From CBDULQ01 sp965368115 (lineage in GTDB: Bacteria > Pseudomonadota > Gammaproteobacteria > SZUA-229), in the NCBI GenBank assembly GCA_965368115.1, contig CBDULQ010000030.1, positions 1 through 21,356 of the forward strand: 21,356 bases of DNA, in the 5' to 3' direction. How positions within the stretch are numbered: position 1 is the stretch's first letter; each line of letters opens with the position of its first letter. Under the pieces are notes generated by a model, which saw only the letters and a list, made by a program, of their open reading frames with translations, searched no databases and was not told where the DNA came from. Of this stretch, positions 16,132-21,356 are shown in pieces. The position numbers and the translations under genes are program-made.

Positions 16132-17163
16132 ATGAGCAATAGACTATTTTTCCGAATCAGCTTAGGCGCGAGTGTCCTTGCTCTTATCGTCATCGTGTTA
16201 GGCGCATATGTGCGCTTATCAGATGCAGGCCTGGGCTGTCCTGACTGGCCGGGTTGCTACGGTCAAATTACCGCACCCGACGATGCCGAAGCCATTTCCA
16301 AAGCACGTCTGTTATATCCCGACAGCGATATTCATAGCGGCAAAGCCTGGAAAGAAATGGTACATCGTTATTTTGCCAGTACACTGGGATTGCTGATCCT
16401 GATCATGGCCTACCTGGCCTGGAAACATCGTAACGATGAGCGCCAACCACTGTTTTTACCACTGTTCCTGGTTGTGCTGGTGATCTTTCAGGGCCTGCTT
16501 GGCATGTGGACGGTCACGCTGCTGCTTAAGCCGGCGATCGTCACTCTGCATCTGATAACCGGACTGTTTACATTATCCTTACTGTTCTGGGTGGTGTTAC
16601 GGCAAAACACCTGGATCAAAAAACAGATCAGCAATTTAAACAGCAGCTCCGGTTTGCGTAAGTGGTCGACTGTGGCCTTGATCGTGCTGAGTATACAGAT
16701 TTTTCTTGGTGGCTGGACCAGTACCAATTATGCGGCATTGTACTGTTCGGATTTTCCAACCTGTCAGGGCCAATGGTTACCGGAAACCGATTTCAAGGAA
16801 GCCTTCACCTTCATTCGGGAAATCGGCGTTAATTATGAAGGCGGTGTGTTATCAAACGAAGCCGGTGTGACGGTTCATCTAATGCATCGAGTCGGCGCAC
16901 TGGTAACACTTTTCGTGGTCGGAGGTTTATGTCTGACCCTGTTGTTCAGGTCACAGAGCAAACTCATCCGCCAGGTGAGCGCTGTTATCCTGACTTTGCT
17001 GATTGTCCAGGTATCGCTGGGTATCGCCAACGTCCTGTTGTTGCTGCCGATTCCCATAGCGGTATCCCATAATGCGGTAGCCGCCCTGTTGCTGTTATCT
17101 CTCATCGTACTCAATTACCTGATGTACGCCCCCCAAATCGAACGAGCTGGGTATTCGACATGA
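16132..17163 (+). CDS. ctaA: Heme A synthase (COX15/CtaA family)
   Basis: CtaA oxidises the methyl group at C8 of heme O to a formyl group, producing heme A for aa3-type cytochrome oxidase. This 343-residue protein shows eight predicted membrane helices in two four-helix halves. The heme-ligand histidines are present at the expected places: His78 in KEMVHRYFAS (with the family's Glu75), His140 in TLHLITG, His252 in VHLMHRVGA and His313 in VSHNAVAA. Two cysteine pairs occur in periplasmic loops, CPDWPGC (36, 42) and CSDFPTC (205, 211), as in many proteobacterial and Bacillus-type enzymes. There is no clear Shine-Dalgarno sequence before the ATG, which follows an AT-rich leader. The stop overlaps the next start by four bases (ATGA), coupling it to ctaB. 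Confidence 0.96.
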   Translation: MSNRLFFRISLGASVLALIVIVLGAYVRLSDAGLGCPDWPGCYGQITAPDDAEAISKARLLYPDSDIHSGKAWKEMVHRYFASTLGLLILIMAYLAWKHRNDERQPLFLPLFLVVLVIFQGLLGMWTVTLLLKPAIVTLHLITGLFTLSLLFWVVLRQNTWIKKQISNLNSSSGLRKWSTVALIVLSIQIFLGGWTSTNYAALYCSDFPTCQGQWLPETDFKEAFTFIREIGVNYEGGVLSNEAGVTVHLMHRVGALVTLFVVGGLCLTLLFRSQSKLIRQVSAVILTLLIVQVSLGIANVLLLLPIPIAVSHNAVAALLLLSLIVLNYLMYAPQIERAGYST

Positions 17164-18074
17164 ACGAAATTGCGATCAAACTGACCGGTGTATCCTTTAA
17201 ACAGTATTACAACCTGTGCAAACCCAAGGTGGTGTTGCTGATCGTATTCACGGCGATTGTCGGCATGCTGTTGTCCACACCCGGAGCCTTGCCGCTGGAT
17301 ACCTTTCTGGCGGCGACACTGGGCATAGGGCTGGCCTCGGCATCGGGCGCAGCCCTGAACCACTGGGTCGATCAACGCATCGACAGCATCATGGAACGGA
17401 CCCAGAATCGTCCACTGCCGCAGGGGCAGTTGAGCAGCAACGCTGCGCTGATCTTTGCACTGACACTGGCGGTGGTTTCGATGGCCATACTGCTGGCCTT
17501 CGTGAATCCCTTAACAACGTTGTTGACGCTGATTTCCCTGGTCGGCTACGCGGTCATCTACACCATGTTTCTCAAGCGCAGTACACCGCAGAACATCGTA
17601 CTTGGCGGTGCTGCCGGCGCGGCGCCACCGCTACTCGGCTGGGCTGCCATGACCGGTGAAGTCAATGCCGAAGCCCTGCTGCTGTTTCTGATCATCTTTG
17701 TCTGGACACCGCCGCATTTCTGGGCCCTGGCCATCAAACGTAAAGATGAATATGCACGTGCTGGCCTGCCCATGTTGCCGGTTACCCATGGCGTCGTATT
17801 CACCAAATTGCACATTCTGCTGTATACGCTGATGCTGGTCGCGGTTACCCTGATGCCGTTTGTGATTTACATGACCGGACTCATCTATCTGGCTGGAGCG
17901 GTTGCACTGGGTGTCGGTTTTCTCTATCACGCCGTCAAACTGTACAACACCGGCAGTAGCGATCGGCACGCGATGAAGACTTTCGGTTATTCCATATTCT
18001 ATTTAAGTGCGCTGTTCGGCTTTCTGTTACTGGATCACTATGCTCGCGTCTTCTTCCGCGGCGTATTCCTGTAA
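17160..18074 (+). CDS. ctaB: Protoheme IX farnesyltransferase (heme O synthase)
   Basis: This UbiA-superfamily prenyltransferase attaches a farnesyl group to heme B to make heme O, the substrate of CtaA. It has 304 residues and about eight or nine membrane helices. The first Asp-rich prenyl-diphosphate motif is Asn67-HWV-Asp71-QRI-Asp75, followed by ERTQNRPLPQG (79-89). The second conserved block is WTPPHFWALAIKRKDEYARAGLPMLP (182-207). YYNLCKPKV near the N-terminus is also a family hallmark. The ATGA overlap with ctaA shows that both are one translation-coupled unit. The same gene is often named cyoE. Confidence 0.96.
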   Translation: MNEIAIKLTGVSFKQYYNLCKPKVVLLIVFTAIVGMLLSTPGALPLDTFLAATLGIGLASASGAALNHWVDQRIDSIMERTQNRPLPQGQLSSNAALIFALTLAVVSMAILLAFVNPLTTLLTLISLVGYAVIYTMFLKRSTPQNIVLGGAAGAAPPLLGWAAMTGEVNAEALLLFLIIFVWTPPHFWALAIKRKDEYARAGLPMLPVTHGVVFTKLHILLYTLMLVAVTLMPFVIYMTGLIYLAGAVALGVGFLYHAVKLYNTGSSDRHAMKTFGYSIFYLSALFGFLLLDHYARVFFRGVFL

Positions 18075-18173
18075 TCCGAACAGGGCAATATCGATTTTCA
18101 TATATGTAGTTCCATTACTGTCTCGTTAGATCTCGTAACAAGGCAACAGGGTCTTTACCCGGAGGAGGAACCG

Positions 18174-18327
18174 ATGAAAACGTTGTTAATCATTCATCAC
18201 CCAGCGCCCGGCTGAATCGCCAGGTGGCGAAACAGCTATTGTCAATTATATCTTCAACATCAATACGGAGCAGAGAGCATCTGCCCGTGAACTTATGCTT
18301 TTGGCTCGTCTGAAGTGCAAGAAGTGA
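18174..18327 (+). pseudogene. Remnant of a small ORF (flavodoxin-like start) with intact ribosome binding site
   Basis: An excellent Shine-Dalgarno sequence, GGAGGAGGAA (18161-18170), precedes an ATG at 18174 that opens MKTLLIIHHPAPG and then a TGA at 18213-18215. Shifting frame near 18202 gives SARLNRQVAKQLLS (18203-18244). Together these resemble the first strand, phosphate-loop region and first helix of flavodoxin-like NAD(P)H oxidoreductases (KTLLIIHHSPSARLNRQ-type). A third frame is then open from 18190 to a stop at 18325-18327. I read this as a decayed, shortened gene with at least one frameshift. The alternative is a real 13-codon leader peptide ahead of the Yip1 gene, favoured by the strength of the ribosome binding site. 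The rest of the 274-base spacer (18075-18173) shows no gene or clear promoter. Confidence 0.4.
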
Positions 18328-18348
18328 TAAAAATCCTGGGGGTTTTAA

Positions 18349-18936
18349 ATGCTAGCAAAACATTTTTCACATATGTTTCTGGAACCTAAACAAAGTTTAA
18401 AAGATGCCGATCGTCAACCGGCAAAACTGGCGGATATCGTGTTTCATGTCGCTATCCTGTCGCTGATTCCGGCAGTATGTACTTATGTCGCATCGGTATA
18501 TATCGGTTGGGACTTTGGTGTCAAAGAAGCCTTCCTGGTGAGTCAGGACAAGGCCATGATGATTGCCATAGCGACTTTTGTAATCTGTAATATTGGTGTT
18601 TATGCGCTGGGTTACGGTATCTGCTGGCTGGCCAAAACATTCGATGTTACGCCATCACCGGTTCACTGTATGGAACTGGCGGCATTTACCTCGGTTCCGC
18701 TGTTCTTTGCCGGTTTCAGCGCCCTGTTTCCGGTGTTGTACATTGACGTAGCCATCGTGACACTGGCGGTCGCCGCTTCGGTTTACCTGCTTTATGTGGG
18801 GGTTCCGATTTTCATGCACATCCCCCAGGAAGAAGGTTTCATGTATTCCACCTGGGTGGTCACTATCGGACTGGTCATGCTGGTTACCATGCTGGGTGCT
18901 GCCGTGTTTCTGATGAATTTCATCGGCACCGTTTGA
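18349..18936 (+). CDS. Yip1-family integral membrane protein
   Basis: A 195-residue protein with five predicted membrane helices at about residues 30-52, 68-96, 112-130, 133-157 and 168-193. It begins with a short cytoplasmic stretch, FLEPKQSLKDA, and then the helices. The layout and N-terminal phrase match bacterial Yip1-domain proteins, a family of unknown function in bacteria. Features visible in the sequence are small-residue-rich helices and a helix break at Pro-rich TPSPVHCMEL (101-110). A GGGGGT sequence about five bases before the ATG is a plausible ribosome binding site. It follows the degraded ORF and is closed by a bidirectional terminator. Its link to oxidase biogenesis is only by location. 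Confidence 0.8.
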   Translation: MLAKHFSHMFLEPKQSLKDADRQPAKLADIVFHVAILSLIPAVCTYVASVYIGWDFGVKEAFLVSQDKAMMIAIATFVICNIGVYALGYGICWLAKTFDVTPSPVHCMELAAFTSVPLFFAGFSALFPVLYIDVAIVTLAVAASVYLLYVGVPIFMHIPQEEGFMYSTWVVTIGLVMLVTMLGAAVFLMNFIGTV

Positions 18937-18956
18937 TCTGGCTGAACCCACAAAAA

Positions 18957-18988
18957 ACAACGCCGGCTAAATGCCGGCGTTTGTTTTT
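18957..18988. terminator. Bidirectional rho-independent terminator
   Basis: The perfect nine-base stem AACGCCGGC (18959-18967) pairs with GCCGGCGTT (18973-18981) around a TAAAT loop. T-rich sequence follows on the plus strand (TTGTTTTT), and the A-rich CAAAAAACAA on the other side gives a U-tract on the minus strand. It lies between the convergent Yip1 and DUF1269 genes and should serve both. Confidence 0.92.
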
Positions 18989-18991
18989 GGA

Positions 18992-19498
18992 TTAAGGAAA
19001 AGCCGGTATGGTTGGCTCTGTACCTTTGCCATGGGCTTCCTTATGGGCTTCGATTTTATTGGCGACATCCGCAATACGTTGTTGCGGCACATCGACCATT
19101 AACAGCACCTCACCGGATTCGATGGCCTGTTCGAAATGTTGCAGACTGCTGTTTTTCACACCACTGCCGACCATGCTCGAAATCCAGATACCAAGCAGGG
19201 CGCCTATGATGGTTGTCGCCAGTATAACCACGCCCATCATACTGGAAAGACTCAGCGAGATGATCGCGATCAGCCCGACTGCCAGGCCCGTCAGGCCACC
19301 CACCACAAGACCTGATTTGATAGCATGTACAATATCGGTGGTTTGCAGAACACTGGCTCTTGGCAAATCACTGATGGCTTCTTCGTCCTTGGCCAGAACA
19401 TGTATATGGGATTCATCGATACGCGCCAGCAACAGTTCATTGACAATTTCTCGGGCGCTTTTGATTTCGGGGAGCAGATAATATAAACGTTGTCTCAT
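18992..19498 (-). CDS. DUF1269-type membrane protein
   Basis: A 168-residue protein. Residues 1-60 form a soluble alpha/beta domain (LYYLLP, SAREIVNELLLARIDESHIHVLA) of the kind that precedes glycine-rich membrane segments in DUF1269 proteins. Two membrane helices follow at about 62-85 and 88-110, both rich in Gly and Ala (GLVVGGLTGLAVGLIAII; VVILATTIIGALLGIWI). The C-terminal part returns to a soluble fold with HFEQAIESGEVLLMVDVP, then an amphipathic helix. The function is unknown. An AAAGGAGA ribosome binding site lies before the ATG. It has its own candidate promoter and terminator, so it seems to be monocistronic. Confidence 0.8.
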   Translation of the reverse strand: MRQRLYYLLPEIKSAREIVNELLLARIDESHIHVLAKDEEAISDLPRASVLQTTDIVHAIKSGLVVGGLTGLAVGLIAIISLSLSSMMGVVILATTIIGALLGIWISSMVGSGVKNSSLQHFEQAIESGEVLLMVDVPQQRIADVANKIEAHKEAHGKGTEPTIPAFP

Positions 19499-19562
19499 AG
19501 TGGGTCTCCTTTTGAAGTTGAGCAGAATTGCTCGCGAGAGAACCGCGTAACTATTAGGACCG

Positions 19563-19592
19563 AGTATATCAGCAGCGTTCAGGAAATATTAA
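19563..19592 (-). promoter_or_regulatory. Candidate extended -10 promoter of the DUF1269 gene
   Basis: On the minus strand the sequence TGATATACT (19571-19563) is an extended -10 element, with a TTAATA hexamer (19592-19587) 18 bases upstream that matches the -35 consensus in four of six positions. The -10 is about 65 bases before the ATG at 19498. Confidence 0.45.
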
Positions 19593-19636
19593 TAGAGTCT
19601 GTTAATAGGGAACAGGTGCTGGGGATTAAAAAGGTT

Positions 19637-19687
19637 TATAATGAGTAAACACTTGTGCACCGGCCTGTTAGCAGCATCCTCGGGATG
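19637..19687 (+). promoter_or_regulatory. Possible -10 box and leader hairpin before DUF2970
   Basis: A perfect TATAAT (19637-19642) lies 75 bases before the DUF2970 ATG, but no -35 hexamer is visible at the right distance. A short hairpin CATCC-TCG-GGATG (19675-19687) falls in the presumed leader. Either may be chance. Confidence 0.25.
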
Positions 19688-19716
19688 GAAACGACTCCAA
19701 TCTATAAAGGTGACTT

Positions 19717-19935
19717 ATGAGCGATCCGAATACTGATAAAGAAAAAAAGGTTTCATTCATTCAGGTTTTTCAGAGCACCATTGCCGCGGCTTTCGGGGTT
19801 CAGTCAGACAGGAACAGGCAGCGGGACTTTAAACACGGTAAACCGATTCACTATATCATCGCCGGTCTTATATTTACCCTGCTGTTCATTGCGACCATCG
19901 TATTGGTCGTACAGATGGTCGTCCCCGGTCAATAA
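19717..19935 (+). CDS. DUF2970 domain protein, oxidase-cluster type
   Basis: This is a 72-residue protein with a charged N-terminus, the phrase FIQVFQSTIAAAFGVQSDRNRQRDF (14-38) and a single C-terminal membrane helix (about 45-68, HYIIAGLIFTLLFIATIVLVV). The SxxAAxFGVQSxxxxxRDF pattern and the single trailing helix are the hallmarks of DUF2970, a small protein found among cytochrome c oxidase genes in gamma- and betaproteobacteria. It is usually next to coxA/ctaG; here it stands alone on the plus strand, three bases from the convergent SCO-like gene. AAAGGTG before the ATG is a plausible ribosome binding site. Its role in oxidase assembly is suggested by family context only. Confidence 0.88.
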   Translation: MSDPNTDKEKKVSFIQVFQSTIAAAFGVQSDRNRQRDFKHGKPIHYIIAGLIFTLLFIATIVLVVQMVVPGQ

Positions 19936-19938
19936 TGA

Positions 19939-20547
19939 TTAGCCGATTCGGGAGATCTTCAGCAGGCGGTTCAGGTCCTTAAGGATCATTTTGGGTGGAA
20001 TGCCGATGGGAAAGCGCATCATGACATTGCCCAGCGGGTCCATAATGTAAATTGCATTGGCACCTTCGGGACTGGTCATTTCGGGAAAGGCCTCGCTCAG
20101 GGTGGTCATTGACGCATACCCATGTAAGGCGTCCGGATATTCTGTATCGACCAGCGTTCGCAGCTCATCCGACATCGGCGCCGTATGGATCAGCATGTGT
20201 TTAAAGCGATTGGAATTCTTGCCCAGTGCAGTATTGATCTGTCGCATGTAATACAGTGCCTGCTTGCAGTCATCGCTGCAATCGCTGTTAGTGACCAGCA
20301 TCATTTTCCAGATATGGATCAGTTCATCCCTTGATTGGGGTTCTCCGTTTTCATCGCTGATGTGCAGTGTTTCAATCTGTACCACCGGCTGGATCAGGTC
20401 GCCATGATTACCCATCTCATAATCATCGACCAGGAAAAAGTAGGCATAAGCGCCGACGATAGGAACGACGAATACGAGGATCAGTATCCATAAAGTTCGG
20501 TTGCTGCGTTGGGGGGCTTGCTGAGTAGCAGTCGGATTATCCGTCAT
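19939..20547 (-). CDS. Membrane-anchored SCO/thioredoxin-like oxidase-cluster protein
   Basis: I chose the ATG at 20547, which overlaps the last codons of surf1 (11 bases shared), over an ATG at 20580 deep inside it. The 202-residue protein has a single membrane anchor (residues 19-40). A periplasmic thioredoxin-like domain follows, with WKMMLVTNSDCSDDCKQALYYMRQI, giving Cys90 and Cys94 in the CxxxC position of SCO proteins. The third SCO copper ligand appears absent: where SCO has DHSSSLILLNP, this protein has EGANAIYIMDP with no histidine. It may therefore act in thiol redox chemistry, or bind copper differently. Hypothetical proteins of this size are common just after surf1 in proteobacterial cytochrome c oxidase operons. 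Confidence 0.82.
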   Translation of the reverse strand: MTDNPTATQQAPQRSNRTLWILILVFVVPIVGAYAYFFLVDDYEMGNHGDLIQPVVQIETLHISDENGEPQSRDELIHIWKMMLVTNSDCSDDCKQALYYMRQINTALGKNSNRFKHMLIHTAPMSDELRTLVDTEYPDALHGYASMTTLSEAFPEMTSPEGANAIYIMDPLGNVMMRFPIGIPPKMILKDLNRLLKISRIG

Positions 20548-21271
20548 TGGCTGTTTTCTCACGTTTGGTGTTGACGACAAAATAAATGATGGTCAGGGTT
20601 AGCGCCAGGGCAAACCACTGAAAAGCATAACCCAGATGTTTATCGCTGGTCATGTTGAATCGAATCGCCTGTTGATGCAATGCGAAGCGATTGTTTTGAT
20701 CGAGCTTGACAACCATGGGGTAGACCGCCTGGCCCAGCGCAGATTCAACTTCGGAAAAATCGATAAACTGGCTCACAGCAGGCCACTGCTGGTAGTTGTT
20801 CACGTTATCGGCAAGAACCAGTGGGGCAGCAGGGGGTGTCATTAAAACGCCCTGTAAAGTCTCCTGAGCGCCTGGATCCGATAGCGACACATCGGGTAGC
20901 TCTGCTCGTGTATTTCCCTGCGCTATCCAGCCTCGATCAATCAGAACCAGCGGGCCGTGCTCACGTATTAGTGGTGTATAGACCTGGTAACCGGCCTGAT
21001 GATTGAGAACCTGATTGTCGAGCAGTATCTGGTGCCCTGTATCGAATCGACCCTGCACGAAAACGGGAAGGTACATGCGGTCTTCCTTGCTGCGCGGCGC
21101 ATCATCTATTTGAATCGCCGACTGTTCACTGCGTTGTTTGACCAGTTGTTCGAGATGCGTTTTCTCATCAGCGCGATCAAGTTGCCACATGCCGAGAGAC
21201 ACCAGGATATACAACAGCAGAATCGTAATCAGCGTCGGGATGAAGCTGGCTTTAAATTCCAGTTTGCCCAT
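20537..21271 (-). CDS. surf1: SURF1-family cytochrome c oxidase assembly protein
   Basis: SURF1 helps insert heme A into cytochrome c oxidase subunit I. The family layout is clear: an N-terminal membrane helix followed by LGMWQLDRADEK, the periplasmic domain with LPVFVQGRFDTGHQILLDNQ and the strongly conserved HQAGYQVYTPL and LVLIDRGWIAQG, and a C-terminal helix preceded by DKHLGYAFQWFALAL. I prefer the ATG at 21271 (MGKLEFKASFIPTL, 244 residues), because it gives the usual spacing to the first helix. The ATG at 21316 would add 15 residues. Neither has a good ribosome binding site. The downstream SCO-like gene overlaps it by 11 bases. The remaining 85 bases to the window edge hold no gene I can support; the upstream operon partners should lie to the right. 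Confidence 0.93.
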   Translation of the reverse strand: MGKLEFKASFIPTLITILLLYILVSLGMWQLDRADEKTHLEQLVKQRSEQSAIQIDDAPRSKEDRMYLPVFVQGRFDTGHQILLDNQVLNHQAGYQVYTPLIREHGPLVLIDRGWIAQGNTRAELPDVSLSDPGAQETLQGVLMTPPAAPLVLADNVNNYQQWPAVSQFIDFSEVESALGQAVYPMVVKLDQNNRFALHQQAIRFNMTSDKHLGYAFQWFALALTLTIIYFVVNTKREKTANDG

Positions 21272-21356
21272 GGATATGGTAAAAAGGGGAAAGTTTACTG
21301 CGTTGATTACTTTCATCGATACGGTGTTAAGCCGTTAAAGGAAAACCATTGATTTT

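Noticed and set aside
19008..19481. A 157-codon plus-strand frame opposite the DUF1269 gene.
   Set aside because: It is Ser/Thr/Arg/Cys-rich shadow sequence; the minus-strand gene has a ribosome site, promoter-like sequence and membrane helices.
19641..19736. A 31-codon plus-strand ORF starting inside the TATAAT before DUF2970.
   Set aside because: It has no ribosome binding site, overlaps the DUF2970 start and its sequence shows no recognisable property.
1..21356. Search for tRNA or rRNA genes, CRISPR repeats, transposase genes and attachment sites.
   Set aside because: No cloverleaf-like sequence, regularly spaced repeat, transposase motif or long direct or terminal repeat was seen by eye; short or diverged elements could be missed without computation.

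Overview
The window looks like a chromosomal segment of a Gram-negative gammaproteobacterium of moderate GC content. The basis is the gene order queA-tgt-yajC-secD-secF, outer-membrane-type lipoprotein signals, and an aa3-type cytochrome c oxidase assembly set (SCO, heme A synthase, heme O synthase, SURF1, DUF2970). The species cannot be named from the sequence. No rRNA, tRNA, CRISPR array, insertion sequence or integrase was recognised.

Layout. (1) 2-4325, plus strand: a tight block with a 5'-truncated TIGR02270-type HEAT-like protein, a ketosynthase-fold protein that has lost its catalytic residues, a 396-residue protein with a possible transglutaminase-like Cys-His-Asp triad, and a secreted protein of unknown function. 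TIGR02270 and degenerate ketosynthase genes commonly sit beside VgrG/PAAR-type genes of type VI secretion (T6SS) loci. I read the last two as a candidate effector/immunity pair, but this is an inference. (2) 4368-9486, minus strand: a four-gene operon with a secreted TPR protein, a 933-residue TPR lipoprotein, a 204-residue TPR lipoprotein and a small secreted protein. All appear exported and the function is unknown. (3) 9665-15098, plus strand: queA and tgt (queuosine tRNA modification), then yajC, secD and secF (Sec translocon auxiliary complex), closed by a strong terminator. (4) 15238-21271: cytochrome oxidase biogenesis. SCO (minus) diverges from ctaA-ctaB (plus) across an AT-rich spacer. 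A degraded ORF with an excellent ribosome binding site, a Yip1-family membrane protein (plus), a DUF1269-type membrane protein (minus) and DUF2970 (plus) follow. The window ends with an SCO/thioredoxin-like protein and SURF1 on the minus strand, entering from the right edge.

How they work together. ctaB makes heme O and ctaA converts it to heme A. SCO handles copper or redox at CuA, and SURF1 helps place heme A in subunit I. The oxidase subunits themselves are not in the window and probably lie beyond the right edge. The most unusual material is the left-hand T6SS-like block. The exported TPR operon and the second SCO-like protein, which keeps CxxxC but lacks the copper histidine, come next.
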